A model generated the notes under the pieces. It was not told the origin of the DNA. It ran no database searches and worked only from the letters and a program-made list of their open reading frames with translations. This document shows, piece by piece, positions 12,210 through 23,450 of a stretch of 64,000 nucleotides of DNA; the first letter of the stretch is position 1, and each line of letters starts with the position of its first letter. This stretch comes from Aplectana chamaeleonis. Taxonomy: Eukaryota; Nematoda; Chromadorea; Rhabditida; Cosmocercidae. Position numbers and translations under genes: made by a program. The stretch is from contig JAPDOI010000296.1 of assembly GCA_029168955.1 (NCBI GenBank), positions 62,001-126,000 on the forward strand, in the 5' to 3' direction.

Positions 12210-12585
12210 GTTGTGAAATGGATCCACCCTATATAACACCTGCCAATTGCGGGCTCTCACTTTCCTCGAATAAAGGGGATACAGGAAGAGGCCATCTTGC
12301 CACGCCCCCTCTGATAACTTACCGAGCTCAACAGTGGCGAAATGAGCCAAGGTTTCCGATCAATAGCCCTATTCTTCGCTTCATTCTCAGCCTCCTTCGG
12401 TTGTGAATGACGGAACTCACAAGCCTCGGACAACTAGTCAACCATGCTTTCGTCGCTCAGTTCTAGACAATTTTTGAGAGGCTATAATCCCGTTCCCAAG
12501 AGGTCTTGTGCGATTTCAGAGGTACATCATTGGAATCACCGTGGGACCGTCATCAGGATAAGGAGAAAACGCTTTCGAGGATAGA
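12210..12585 (+). repeat. Dispersed repeat K, copy 2
   Basis: Inverted relative of 2912-3351, sharing ACAAGCCTCGGACAACT, ATTCTCAGCCTCC and GGACCGTCATCAGGATAAG-type blocks that also occur in element N7. Noncoding. Confidence 0.5.
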
Positions 12586-13090
12586 CTGTGACTTTGAGGG
12601 CAGCATACGCATTCGCAAAAAAAGGTTGAGATAGCGACGCTAGTACGCAGACTTATACGGTCCCTACTAGAAAGCTCAGGCTGTTGCAAGCGTCAGAAAC
12701 AAGGCAAAGTAACCATACTTGAGCCATAATGAGCCATCACACCTATTCTTTCGCCCGCTTCCTATACGTTCACACAAAGGGTGGACTGCATCCACGGCCG
12801 AATTTGGCTCTTTTGGCAAGCCGCCGGCTAATTTCCGGGACTGTGCATTAAATGTAAGTCAGACGCGAACAAAATAATCAGAAAAGATCGATCGATGGAC
12901 CGGTCCATCAAAAGCGGCTGTCAAGTTCTGAGCTGGCGACACGCTAACAAAGAATTCGATTCTCGTCAAATGAGGTGAGTATAGACACCCATGTTGAACA
13001 CCTAAACTAAAACCGCGACTCATACAATGCGTGGTGGAAAATGATGTTGTTTTCACCGATATTCAGTAGGTTCGGGGTCTACAATAACAG
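12586..13090. other. No gene seen; fragment of element B end
   Basis: 12598-12640 (GGGCAGCATACGCATTCGC, then GGTTGAGATAGC) resembles one end of palindromic element B; no matching second end was found. The rest is unassigned, with short palindromes such as GATGGACCGGTCCATC at 12893-12908. Confidence 0.4.
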
Positions 13091-13092
13091 CT

Positions 13093-13718
13093 ATCCTCGA
13101 TGCCCGAGCAGCTCGCAGGGAGGAGCTTGGCCGCCCGGTGCCTGCGTTGCTGCTCGTTTTGATAAGAGGTGAAAGCGTGGCCGTGTGGTGTTCCGGGCGC
13201 TTGGTAATCGATGCGGTGACGGCCATCAGCGCATCAATTATCAGGTGCTCAGGCTGGGGCCGGAACACCACACGGCCACTCGTTCGCCTCTTAGGCCATT
13301 CTTATACCCCACGACAGGCCTGTCGTGGTCGCAGAGCACTGCTACGTCGCTGTGGCTCAGGGCCAAGAAACACCCGGCACGATGCCGGATTTGGCTGGGT
13401 CGCTGTCGCTGACACCCGTCGCAGTGCACTGCACTGCGACGAACAGCCGCAACAGCGACCGATTACCGCACGGTTTCCACATTTCAGGCATAACATCCCC
13501 TTTCGAGCCAGCGACCGCGACGGGTGCTGCAAACTGTTCTCGCGACAGCAGTTTTCTACTATGTGGGCCTGGTCCCGGCACGATTCGTAACAGTTGACCG
13601 CACCTGTCGCGGTCGCAAAGTTTTGGTATAACAATGGCCTTATCAAAACGAACCGCAACGCAAGCACCGGGCGGTCAAGCTCCTCCCTGCGAGCTGTTGG
13701 GGCATCGAGGGTATGTCG
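13093..13718. repeat. Nested GC-rich palindrome
   Basis: The outer arms (13093-13170 and 13640-13718) match in reverse complement through AGCTCGCAGGGAGGAGCTTG and CGTTTTGATAAG. Inside are two further hairpins: GTGGCCGTGTGGTGTTCCGG with its complement at 13259-13280, and CCACGACAGGCCTGTCGTGG at 13309-13328. ORFs on both strands are by-products of the symmetry and GC content. It looks like serial insertion of palindromic elements into each other. Confidence 0.7.
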
Positions 13719-13734
13719 AAAAACCGGCAAGAAA

Positions 13735-14109
13735 AGAGCTTCGAACAACCCTCTACGGCCTTAACTTCTATGTAGAGTCCCCGCCCACTGATCGAAACAA
13801 ACAACTGAAAAATCGACTCCAGCAGAACATAAGATGATCAAATGATGAAATCTATTCCACATGATGCACATATTGAACAAACTCACCCAATTTGAACATT
13901 GTTTTTTCTTCGGAATCCGTTTTTCTGTTATTTGTTTCGATCAGTGGCCTTGAGTGGAGTGGGCGGGGATTGCACTCTACACTGAAGTTCAGGGCAGTGT
14001 AGGGCTGTTTAGGCTTTTTTTCCTTTTTTGACATTGCTGCTGCCATGAGCCCCGCACTTTTCAATTTCCGGTGTAAACTCGAAGACGGTTCCCATCGGGT
14101 ACACTGCTT
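13735..14109. mobile_element. Relative of element N2, left end lost
   Basis: Mirrored blocks CTACGGCCTTAACTT and GGGCAGTGTAGGGCTG, GATCGAAACAAACAACTGAA and TGTTTCGATCAGTGGCC. The right end GGTACACTGCTT precedes TTGA, a decayed TTAA. The left terminus is replaced by the neighbouring GC-rich palindrome. Confidence 0.6.
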
Positions 14110-14319
14110 TTGAAAGCACAGCGGACCCTCGGAAATGAATGAAAAGTATTAATCTACAATGTTTCGCCTCCTATCCCTAGACATTGTAGAATTGAAGAGC
14201 AAGACGATTGTAATAATATTGTAGAACTAGCACTCCCCGAGGCTCATCGGTAGGGTAAGGAGTGCAATAGTATTGTTAATGTTAGTAGCCACTATACTTA
14301 TGTCGAGTCGAGTCATCGA

Positions 14320-14505
14320 GTCTTGTTTTCGACTAAAACAGTCGACATCGAGTCATTCGACTACTCGATTATTCGAAAATTTGAAAAACCGAATTAGAAA
14401 ACTCGATTATTCGAAATTCCTGAAAATCGAGTTAGTCGAAACCTTCAATTATTCGAAATTTTGAAAAATCGACTTAGTCGAAAACTCGATTATTCGATAG
14501 ACCCG
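14320..14505 (+). repeat. 41-bp minisatellite, left array
   Basis: About four degenerate units built on TCGATTATTCGAAAnnTnnG and CGAnTTAGTCGAAA. The same unit, in the same orientation, forms the right array. Confidence 0.8.
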
Positions 14506-14874
14506 AACAGTTGAATAAATTCGATAGTCGACTGTTTCGAGTCAAAGAAATTCTGAGTCAGTCAAACTGTTTCCAAATACAGTTGCAGACCATGCACCTT
14601 ATTTGCCGCCAGTTGTTATTTGCTCATAGTTCTCGTACGGCTCACGACCATCTTTTTCACTTATTGCCGGCATTGATTGACGCCAAAATTCCTCAATCCT
14701 CAGGTGTGAGCATACCGATAAACTCATCAGAGATAACAAGACGGTCGCGATAGCCTGGATTTCACCTTGCTCGAGAAAAGAGACATGCATGAGGCTTGAA
14801 TGCATTGGGACCAGCGGAACGTCGCAGTGCAACCGAAACTTTTGGTTTTCAAATTTGCTTTTAATGCTTGGCTA

Positions 14875-15145
14875 TAACCTCCTTCCTCTTAAAAAAAAGG
14901 GAGATCCAGAGAACAAACAGCTTGTTTTGTGGCAACAGAAGCACAGCTTCGCAGATACGGAAGAGGGGCTGCACTCTCCGTCGAAGAAATAGGGCAAGAA
15001 GAAAAGCCATGAAGGCTAAAAAGACGAAGAAAACGGCTGAAGTCTAGCCGAAGAGGCTGAATATGATGACGGAGATTCCATTATGAGTTTGGATGAACTA
15101 GAAGCAGACTACGATTTGCCCTGGCTTATTATTGTTAAACTCAGC
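14875..15145 (+). pseudogene. Decayed coding-like segment inside element Q, unidentified
   Basis: One reading frame stays protein-like across three stops: KKKGDPENKQLVLWQQKHSF, then EEGLHSPSKK, stop, GKKKSHEG, stop, KDEENG, stop, SLAEEAEYDDGDSIMSLDEL and EADYDLPWL. The stops are TAG, TAA and TGA, each explainable by one C-to-T change from CAG, CAA or CGA. The Lys-rich then acidic composition looks like a nuclear protein tail, but I do not recognise the family. No splice sites were assigned. A chance ORF cannot be excluded. Confidence 0.35.
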
Positions 15146-15439
15146 TCCGGCTTTTTCCATGGTTATCGTCTCCAAAGATGAATTCTGATTGTTTATCCAT
15201 TAAATGATCTCGTATTTCTCTCCTGTAGGGGAATTGTTTTTGGTTTTCTGAAGCTTTTGGAATTTGGTCGATGGATGTTGCTAATCGACATTAATACATG
15301 AATATTGGTTCCGGCCGGCTTACTGTGTGAAGATGACCTTACTCATTGCCAGACATACTTTTAATCAATGTCTCGAAGTAGTAGAATGTGGTATGCTCAA
15401 AATAGTCGAGATAAGGTGCTTCAGAAACTCAGTTGTTGA

Positions 15440-15690
15440 AAATTGGAAAAATTGAGTTAGTCGAAAACTTGACCATTCGATTATTCGAAAAATCGAGTCA
15501 ATACGACTACTCGATCATTCGAAATTTTGAAAAATCGACTTAGTCGATAACTCGATTATTCGAAATTTCCAAAAATCGACTTAGTCGAAAACTCGATTAT
15601 TCGAAATTTCCGAAAATCGACTTAGTCGAAAACTCGATTATTCGAAATTTCCGAAAATCGACTTAGTCGAAAACTTGATTATTCGAAAAA
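15440..15690 (+). repeat. 41-bp minisatellite, right array
   Basis: About six units. The central three are almost identical, so this array is younger or better homogenised than the left one. Confidence 0.85.
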
Positions 15691-15814
15691 ATTTTCGAGT
15701 CGCCGAAGTATAGTAGCCACCTACTATGCGGGAAGAAGTCAATAAATTGGCGCCGAGTGAGTCAAGAGGAGACTAAATATGAATACATGCTACTAAAGAA
15801 GAGAATAGAGTTAA

Positions 15815-16288
15815 AGCCACAGTCCCATCTCAAAATCGAATTTTCGTTTTCCTGCTTATCTTGGGGAAAATTTAACGCTGATCACAAATTTGTCTCCAGA
15901 ATCGCTCAGAAACCACTACGAACGGAGTTATGGCCCCTCAAATAATCTGAATTTGAGCGGCGAGAAGTTCGCGGACGAGTTGTCCCGGGCCTGTTTTTTC
16001 TCGTTATTCGCAGCCATCGTTTTGAAGCAGGTCACAAAATAAAGTCTCACCGAAAACAAATGGAAGAACATAGACATTGTTCAAAACCTGTCGCGCTTCT
16101 CTTCCCTATCGACACCAGAAGCTCGTAGGTGGGCGTTACCCATTTTTTCTTCCGTGGGGGCGGAGTCGACTTTTTCCTTGCCTTTTCTCGCTTATTTGAG
16201 CGAATTGAGATTTCGCGCTTGGCAGAGTTGCTATTCACGACGACCGGAGTATAATATCAAAAATTACCCCTGAGCTTGGACTGTACCT
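15815..16288 (+). mobile_element. TTAA-target element D, copy 2 (uninterrupted)
   Basis: Left end AGCCACAGTCCCATCTC after TTAA (15811-15814), right end AGCTTGGACTGTACCT before TTAA (16289-16292). It contains TTTCGCGCTTGGCAGAGTTG running into CGACCGGAGTATAATATC, the junction that is split at 3720/11117. It serves as the empty-site reference for the Tc1 insertion. Confidence 0.8.
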
Positions 16289-16343
16289 TTAAGGAGGATT
16301 GACTACGTTCAGGTCTAATTAAACTGGTAAGAGTATTTGATAA

Positions 16344-16498
16344 GGCTCCGTCCATAGCAGACGTCCTAGCGTCAAGTGACCGTAATATGACGCTGGGAGT
16401 TTGCATCTTCAGCATTTGTTATTGATCTGACTCCCCAGCGACCACTGCAGCCGGACGCCTTGATGCTTTGCCGCTGGTCGTCCGCTATGGATGGAGCC
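16344..16498. mobile_element. 155-bp MITE with TAA target duplication, PIF/Harbinger-like
   Basis: Termini GGCTCCGTCCATAGCAGACG and CGTCCGCTATGGATGGAGCC are inverted repeats with one mismatch (16348/16494 region). It is flanked by TAA at 16341-16343 and 16499-16501. A 3-bp TWA duplication and a GG..CC terminus are hallmarks of PIF/Harbinger elements. No coding capacity. Confidence 0.85.
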
Positions 16499-16711
16499 TA
16501 ACTCACGAGAAATATTATCCGGTATTCCAAATTTATGAACTAAATCAAATTATTATCATACATTTGAAAATTGACTTGCAAATGGTATTTTCCGAGTATC
16601 CTAGGTCTAATAATTCAGAAGCCAAAATACTAATCCAGTTTTTAAACGACTCCGATAGAACGCAGGTTCTAGAAATTCTCAGAGTTTTGGTATAAATAAT
16701 AGCTTTATAGA

Positions 16712-17170
16712 AGGCAGCATACACGCTCGTAAACGTGGTTGAGATAACTACTGAAATAGAATGGTATGGCTCAGAGCACGACGCCTACGCATTTTGAAGC
16801 GGCAAAAACGACCCACAATGACGCTACACAAGTGAGAAGTTGGCCCCCGCCCCTTGCCCCCTATTTGCGTCCTCCTCCAACCAGGGGTGCTGAGCCATTT
16901 CCATCGCCGGCGACTTTTGGGGTTTACCTATTATACCTATTCTACCACCCTCAAACGTCGCCGACGGTGGGAATGGCTCAGCACCCCCGTTTGGGAGCAG
17001 GACGGCCAATACAGGGGCGGAGAAATACAGGGGCGGAGCCAAATTCTTACCCGTGTAGCGGCATTGTGGATCGTTTTAGACGCTTCAAAATGCGTAGGCG
17101 TTGAGTTCTGAGCCATACCATTCTATTTCCGTAGTTATCTCAATCACGTTTACGAGCGTGTATGCTGTCT
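16712..17170. mobile_element. Palindromic TTAA element B, copy 2
   Basis: Complete copy: left end AGGCAGCATACACGCTCGTA, right end TACGAGCGTGTATGCTGTCT followed by TTAA (17171-17174). Arms of about 210 bp meet near 16940. The inner arms hold GCTGAGCCATTTCCATCG and its complement. It shares its first bases, AGGCAG, with the AGGCAGTG families. Confidence 0.85.
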
Positions 17171-17174
17171 TTAA

Positions 17175-17691
17175 GTGCTTGGAAACTGTAGAACTATCAT
17201 GGGGAAATCCCCTGAAGTTTAATATTTCTGTTTTCTTGGATGACCTGATAATGATCTTCTTTTAATTTGAATCTTTAATTAAAATGTGTAGCAGAGTCCT
17301 CGGGTATAACACTCACCAACTGCGAGATCTCAATTCCTCCGAATAAGCTATATGTAAGCGACCACCACGGGCCCTACCCCTTTATTCACCACAACGGGCC
17401 ACACCCCTTTCTTGCCTAACAATTTAGTAAGGGCAAGACGAAATGATGAATTGTAACCCCGTCTTTGATCTTCACTCCAATTTCGGTCTATCTCCTCATC
17501 CTGGACAGCTCCCGCGCAACGACTGTGAATGAAGAGAAATACGGGCCCCCAAAATGTAGGCATTTTTGAAGAGAACTACCTTTTTTCATAGGGAGCCTCA
17601 AACGATTCCAGAGATACCGTTGTGATCAGCAAGTGACTCTCTCTAAGATAAGCAACAAATCCGAAAAATAATTTCTCGAGTGTCCTATGCC
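17175..17691. other. No gene seen
   Basis: AT-rich to mixed sequence. A short duplicated phrase (CCACCACGGGCC and CCACAACGGGCC, 17360-17405) is the only local structure noticed. Confidence 0.4.
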
Positions 17692-17695
17692 TTTA

Positions 17696-18233
17696 AAGGC
17701 ATCGTACGCGCTGAAATCCACTTTCCATTTTTTATGCTCAATCCCTTCCTCGGGCCCCTGTGAGAACGTACAACGAGCTTGGCTGCTCAAAAACGTACCA
17801 TTGTGAGCATAGAGGAAGTGGAAAGTAAGGAATTCCGTCAAAAGGGGCCGGCCCTTCCGTCAGTCATTTGGCACTTTCGCAATATTTGAGCAGAACGTCG
17901 TGTCGTTAGGTACAGGGCATGCCACTGTACGCTGACGCACCGTCGGACGAAAGTGGCATTATCGACTGGAAATTTCTCGTCACACAACGAGCGATTGCTT
18001 CCAACGCTACGCCAATGGACGAATTGTAGGACTGTTCCTTGCGCACTCCGCGTAACTATCCCGAGTCGATGCCGGCGCGAATTTCAAATGATTTTCAGAA
18101 GTTTTTTTAAAACGTTTTTTCTTGAAAAGTTAACGTTTTTGAGCGGGCTTTTCGCTACCTTTAGTCACTATAGGGGGCTAACATCTCAAAAACGCTTAAA
18201 AACGAAACATGGTTTTTAGCTCGTACGATGCCT
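17696..18233. mobile_element. TTAA-target element E
   Basis: Left end AGGCATCGTACGCGCTGAAA after TTAA (17692-17695), right end AGCTCGTACGATGCCT before TTAA (18234-18237). The terminal repeat is about 14 bp and starts AGGCA like the other TTAA families here, but the rest is distinct. No coding capacity. Confidence 0.85.
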
Positions 18234-18500
18234 TTAAGGAAGCTCATATCCGGCTCCAAAGGGACACCACGAGTCGAGCTTCTCCTTAATTTGTAAAAAG
18301 GCAAAGAGTGAATCGCGGTGAATTTCGGGTTCAACCTTGTAGGTTCAATAAGAGGCATATCTATTTTTGTGGGAACCTCAGGCCAGATAAGATCAATAAA
18401 AAATTGGACGAGACGTCCGAGCATCAACGAATTTTCAGGCGCGGCTGACCCAATAAGAGCTCTCCTCTGGCTGTGTTCTGTTCCAACCAGCCATCAGAGC
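18234..18500 (-). pseudogene. Coding-like segment of unknown family
   Basis: On the minus strand a single frame reads GSAAPENSLMLGRLVQFFID, LIWPEVPTKIDMPLIEPTRL and NPKFTAIHSLPFYK, then RGVPLEPDMSF. It ends at the TTAA where element E inserted (stop TAA at 18235-18237 region, or read-through into E). The composition is protein-like, with the hydrophobic and proline pattern of a globular domain, but I do not recognise it. It could be a host exon or a fragment of a mobile element gene cut by E. Confidence 0.3.
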
Positions 18501-18914
18501 GCAACGTTCAATTTATGAATCACCCGTAAGTGTTTCTTCTGCCGTAGATGCAGTTTACGTTTGCGTGAGCGGGTTCCGCCCCTCAATACAAACACCTTTG
18601 AACTGAATTGAATTGCTCGAATACGGTAATTTCAACCCATTTTCGATGGTTCCATTGGCATGATTGTTCCAGTACAGGCTGTGCGAGTCTATTAATTTCG
18701 TTATCTCAACAGGACGTGTATGCTGCGATGAACTCGTCCACTTTCTTTCCAATACAGAAACAACCCGTTACTTCTTTATTTGCATCGAGTTTTCGTCGAC
18801 TTGTTGGTCAGTTCTCAAGACTACCAGCTCCACACCTTCGATTAATGTCATAGAATCAATATCAATTGATGTCATAAAAGCAGCATCATTTCGGAGCGTA
18901 TATGCAGCCTTCCA
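18501..18914. other. No gene seen
   Basis: Mixed sequence; short pieces resemble the end of element B (GGACGTGTATGCTGC near 18712). Nothing else was recognised. Confidence 0.35.
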
Positions 18915-20506
18915 AGGCACAATTGAAACTCGGGATCGTTTTTCAGTTCAGTTCTTCTGTTCAACTGGTAGAAAATTTAACGCTGATCAGAATGGTGTCT
19001 CCAGAATCGTTTAGAACTCACTACGAAGGGAACTATAGCGCTTCAGAGATAGGGAATTTTCGCAGACGAGTTGCCTCGGATCTGCTTCTTCTCTTTATTC
19101 GCAACCAACGCACTAGACCAGACCATAGTACAAAGCCAGGCCGATAACAAATGGTGGAAGAACAAGGATTTTGATCAAACTCCATCGCGCGTCTCTCCCA
19201 TATTTACAGGGAAAGTGTATGTTGTGGTAAACGCGTCTGCGAAAACCACCAATATTGTTAGTATCTCTTGTGCCTCAATAGTAAAACTGCGAGTATTCCG
19301 CCCCGGGCTGCAGGTTCCAAGAAGTTACAAACGTTTTTTGAGCTTCGCGGAAAGGCAAGGCATCAGGCATTTTTTCGGGAGTTTCGAAATAAATTTTGGA
19401 TTCTGCTCAAAACTTGTATATAGGGTTGATTAGGGCGCAGAAAACGAGTTTGGGGTTCAGTTTTCAAAACTCTCAGGTTTACTGCAGGTTACGGTAGGCA
19501 CAATGTCATTTAGGGGGGTAAACCTACCTTAGCATTTCGAAAAATGATAAATGTACATTACATTCGTATCCAGCTCCCCGAATAAACCCCGCATAGAAGT
19601 TTTGAGTCAATTCTGGGACTTCGAACGAACTACCGTATACCCACCGTAATCTATCGCGAGCTCTCGAAAATCGGTAGACGAACTTCAGATTCGTGTTTAG
19701 CACTCCGAATCACCCCTAGAGAAATATTTTGTCCGAATCACCCCTAGAGAAATATTTTGAGCCATTTCAATCATAGCGTTCCGGGAACCGTCAAAAGTCG
19801 TGCTTTGCCCCCAAATTTTTTCCTGATCGGAGGCTTTGAACGAACTCAGTCGAAAGCTTTGGAAAATCGACAGATTAACCACAGATTCGTGATCAGCGCC
19901 CCGAATAACCCCCCTAGGAGGATTTCAAGTCAAATATGGGACATTCTTAAGACGCTTTGAAAGCTCTCTAATTGGTATAAATAAACGTCCAACCAAAAGT
20001 CCGCACCGCAAGTTCCAAAACGATATCAGTCTGTACAAAGTTTAGAGAATATGCCTTCACACAAACTTTGCTCAGGGGGCAGCTTTGGGCGCTGAACACA
20101 ATTATGAGGTCCGTTTCCGGATTTCTCAAAGATTTTGGAAGATACAAAAAGCACAGAAATGATGTTGTTTGTTGGGTCGAGCAAACACAAAAATGTTTTA
20201 AGCTTGTAAGTTCATGGGACCTGCAGCTCGGGGCAGGATACTGCGCAGTTTTACTGTGGACGCCTAAAAACACTTACAATACAAGTCGTTTTCGCAGATG
20301 CGTTTACCGCCAAAGAAACTTCACCTGTGAGTTCGAAAACTTGCCGGTGAGCGCGACACATTTTTTTTCTTTTCTAGGGTGAAGATCGACTTTAACCTCG
20401 CTTTTTCTCGCTTATTTGAGAGATCTGAGATTTCGAACTAGACAGGATTGCTAACACTGCAACCGGACTACAATGCCGAAAAGTGCCCTGAGATTGGAAT
20501 GTTAGT
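18915..20506 (+). mobile_element. TTAA element D, copy 3, split by element G
   Basis: Left part 18915-19206 (AGGCACAATTGAAACTCGG, then GAAAATTTAACGCTGATCAG) and right part 20328-20506 (CTCGCTTATTTGAGAGATCT, ACCGGACTACAATGCCG, end at TTAA 20507-20510) align with the two halves of the copy at 15815-16288. Element G occupies the gap. Confidence 0.65.
19207..20327 (+). mobile_element. Element G, copy 1 (~1.1 kb, terminal inverted repeats)
   Basis: Ends CAGGGAAAGTGTATG..GGTAAACGCGTCTGCGAA and TTCGCAGATGCGTTTACC..CTTCACCTG form an imperfect inverted repeat of roughly 45 bp. A second copy lies at 23451-24653, and related interior sequence occurs at 44640-45160. Interiors contain repeated CCCCGAATAA..CCGCATA..TTTTGAGTCA phrases. 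No coding sequence was recognised. Confidence 0.7.
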
Positions 20507-20646
20507 TTAAGCCCATTATAGCGTCTTGCCAGTATGCGATCCTTTAAACTGAAGCAAATGTTGAAGCCCGTTCCGTCTCCAGAATTATGAGTCTTCTTCC
20601 GATTTCCGAATTCCGGGGTTCCACATTTTTATACCGCTCACCCTCC

Positions 20647-20766
20647 AGGGGTGGAATTCAGGTAACGATAACCACGTTTTAGCAATGGTTTGAGGCCGAT
20701 CGATTTCTACACGATGCGCGTAACCATGACTGAAACGTGGTTAGCGCTTCGTTGATTCCACCCCTG
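20647..20766. repeat. 120-bp palindromic element
   Basis: CCAGGGGTGGAATTCAGGTA with AACGATAACCACGTTT, and the inverted AAACGTGGTTAGCGCTTCG with TTGATTCCACCCCTGG. MITE-like; no clear target duplication. Confidence 0.7.
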
Positions 20767-20771
20767 GCGAG

Positions 20772-21314
20772 TCAGGATTGCTCAACTCTGCCACTCTGCG
20801 GGCGCAATACTCCATGCGACTCGTCGGGTAGGGGTAAAGGGCGTCGGTCGCGTTTGACGGTCTCCAACCCGAGCAGTGTCTCAGCTGCCCCAGCCGGATT
20901 TGCTAATGGTACGATTGGTAGGCGATCTTCCGTTTTTGCCGGAAAATCATCAAAGGTGATGACGCATTCACCCCTAACCAGCGAAACGCATAATTGATTC
21001 CGCCTCCGGTTAGTTCTCGATGCTTCCAACGGCGAAGACGACATGGTAGAGACCGTGCTCTTTAGACCCCCATCATAGTCGGACGATAGTTCGACGTAAT
21101 TCCACTTAGTTCGTCCATGCGCCTGCGTAGCCCGCATTCGATGGGATGCCGCAATAATGTTAACACCCAATAAACCAGTCGCCCCACGGCCACTATGCGC
21201 AGCCGACCGCGAGCTACACGGCCAATCAGTTTGGTGGGTATTAAAACCGGGATTTTCCTTATGAAAGAACCCGAGTAAAAGAATATCAAGGTAACCCATG
21301 TCTGCCCACCCCAC
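20772..21314 (-). CDS. Open frame of 180 codons, unidentified, part of a dispersed family
   Basis: The longest clean non-satellite frame outside the RTE. It contains HGRTKWNYVELSSDYDGG, STVSTMSSSPLEASRTNRRR and CVITFDDFPAKTEDRLPIV. The last third (20800-20950) is related at nucleotide level to 32000-32145 in the same minus orientation, where the frame is broken, so at least this part is repeated. No start was chosen with confidence. It may be a fragment of a mobile element protein, or noncoding GC-rich sequence that happens to be open. Confidence 0.25.
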   Translation of the reverse strand: MGWADMGYLDILLLGFFHKENPGFNTHQTDWPCSSRSAAHSGRGATGLLGVNIIAASHRMRATQAHGRTKWNYVELSSDYDGGLKSTVSTMSSSPLEASRTNRRRNQLCVSLVRGECVITFDDFPAKTEDRLPIVPLANPAGAAETLLGLETVKRDRRPLPLPDESHGVLRPQSGRVEQS

Positions 21315-22566
21315 AAGTTCCTCTCAATACGGGTCTTCCAGCTGCAAGGAAAAGGATTTTTCTCGAAGAAACTACAAAAAATCTATATCATGGCGTGGGT
21401 ACGCAATATGCACACGCGGTCCCAGTGGCAAAACAGCCGTGGGTGCACAGTGTGGACACACGGTCCCTTGGATGTAACGGCATTATTGATCACTTTTTGA
21501 TTTTCAACAGGGAGGAACTACGGACGACCTGGGGGGACTATCAAAAAACAATTGCTTTCTTCTCGTTACGCGTGATTAACTTGCATATCGACCGGGTGTG
21601 ACTACGGACTATCGTCCGACTATGACGGGGCCTCAACGTTGGCATGTCGACCATGCTTGCGAGCGTGCATGGCGCTTTTTCCCCATGAAGGGCTATCCCC
21701 CGATGATGCAAACGAGAGATGCATACATTTTGTGGAGCTAACTCTGAAGTTTGGTTGCACCGATCTGGCAGATTTCTGGAGTCAATAAAGACGGAAACAC
21801 AACTTATCATACGACGAAGAACTTCATGGAGATTTCAAAAACATCTTTCATCGAATATTCATCTTCAATTATGAAAAATATTATTTTAAAACCTCATATT
21901 TTCTATGACGAAATCGACTACAAGAAAAGGGGTTGTTCAACCTTAAAACCCCGGCAAGGTGATTGGGCGCTTTCCGGAAACAACCTTCAGCAAATATCCA
22001 TTTTCAAATATGAATGAAAAAGATGAGAGGAAGAGAAAGTTAATTGTCGATTATTTCTGGAGTACTGAACTTAAACATGACTTAATAAATGCTACAGACC
22101 ATTATTCGATAAATTCACTATGTCGGATCCTAAAGTCTTACGCCACGTGTAGGTAAGCGTCCGTGATTTTTCGATTCAGTATAGTGAAGGTTTCTGAACA
22201 TCAGTCCATCATTTATGAGATAACGTGCGAAAATACGCAGAAAACTGAGTGGAGAGAACCTAATTCGACAACGTTGGATGGGTGAAGCCGGCTACTAATA
22301 AGAATGAATAGAACTCGGTGCAACACCATCGCCCTTTGTGATGATTGGTGTTTACGTGAGGCAGCACTGGCGATAGATTGCCGATAGATCGCAACGCCAG
22401 ACAGATTCCTAGGCGACCAGTCAAATCATTCACTATCACAAGGGGTTGATGGAACTACTACTAGATGAGCTTTCCGCAGTGATGAAGAATATTCAGTCGA
22501 CAAAATCTAATGAATTGCGTAGACCTCCGCTATCCTTTGGGAACTCTCGAAAAACTCCTTCTCATA
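21315..22566. other. No gene seen; one short inverted repeat
   Basis: Unassigned. CCATCGCCCTTTGTGATGAT (22327-22346) pairs imperfectly with ATCACAAGGGGTTGATGG (22436-22453), a possible small MITE. Several short ORFs on both strands have no recognisable features. Confidence 0.35.
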
Positions 22567-22825
22567 CAGTGCGTAGAAAAATTATACGATATACCCCAAT
22601 TTTCGCGGTTAATAACTTCATGTGATTTAAGCGGACAAATGGTAAACACCAATCCAAACGCAGCACCCTCGTAAGCCCCATGGTACGATTTTTTTTTAGA
22701 AAATTGGATAAACTGCCAGGAAACTGACTCCGAATAATGACGAAAATAGCCGTTGCAAAATTATACGGCGTAGCTGACGTCTTCTTGAAAATTACAATTC
22801 TTCATCCTCTGCATCAATTCGTTGA

Positions 22826-23289
22826 AGGCAGTGTTCACGAAGAAAAAGTTGCACGTTTTTCTGGCTTTAACGTAAGCTTTGGGTCCCTCTAAGAAGATTA
22901 AGAACGGAAGTGCGACGAAAAACGCCCGGTAAGTGGGCGAAAAACTCGTGGGCCAGTCAACCCATTGGGCCACTCCGCCCACGTCCTATAACAGTTTCCC
23001 AGAATTCATGGTTGAATGAGCGACGGTTTCCGATTGAAAGCCCCGTCCTTCCTTTCATTCTCAACGTCTCTCTTTACTCAGGTCAGCTCGCACACATCGG
23101 CTGCAAAAAACGGGAGTTACAAGCCTCGGACAACTCGTCCACAATGCTTCCCTTGTTGAATTTCGAGAGGTCATAACTCCGTTTCCAGGGGTTCTTGTAC
23201 GATTAAAAGGACATCATTGGAATCAGCATGGGACCGTTTTCAAGATAGGCTGGAAAACAGAAAAACGACTTTTATCGTGAACACTGCCT
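22826..23289 (-). mobile_element. TTAA-type element N7 inside element F
   Basis: AGGCAGTGTTCACGAAG and TATCGTGAACACTGCCT ends, flanked by TTGA (22822-22825) and TTAA (23290-23293). Reverse-complement relative of N4 (5838-6302) over its whole length. Confidence 0.85.
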
Positions 23290-23450
23290 TTAATTGTAAG
23301 AATCAGCAGGAACTTCCAATTCACAGTTCACAGATTTGTCTTGCCCCAGAACTCTTTTGAAAACTCAGTTTGGCGGGTTGAAAACCAAGTTTTTGAAGAC
23401 GTCGCTCTCAATCTGCGCCCACTCGCCTAGAACAGTTAGTTTAGGCTGAC

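Larger units (their letters stand above)
14287..15717 (+). mobile_element. Terminal-repeat element Q with internal minisatellites
   Basis: The left end GCCACTATACTTATGTCGAG pairs with the right end CTCGCCGAAGTATAGTAGC. Next to each end lies an array of a 41-bp unit containing TCGATTATTCGAAATTT and CGACTTAGTCGAAAAC (14320-14505 and 15440-15690). Between them is about 0.9 kb, including a decayed coding-like segment. Terminal repeats, subterminal arrays and foreign cargo suggest a non-autonomous element that captured genomic sequence. The superfamily is unknown. Confidence 0.5.

Noticed and set aside
13053..13748. Several ORFs up to 150 codons on both strands
   Set aside because: GC-rich nested palindrome; mirrored ORFs on both strands are expected and none has recognisable motifs.
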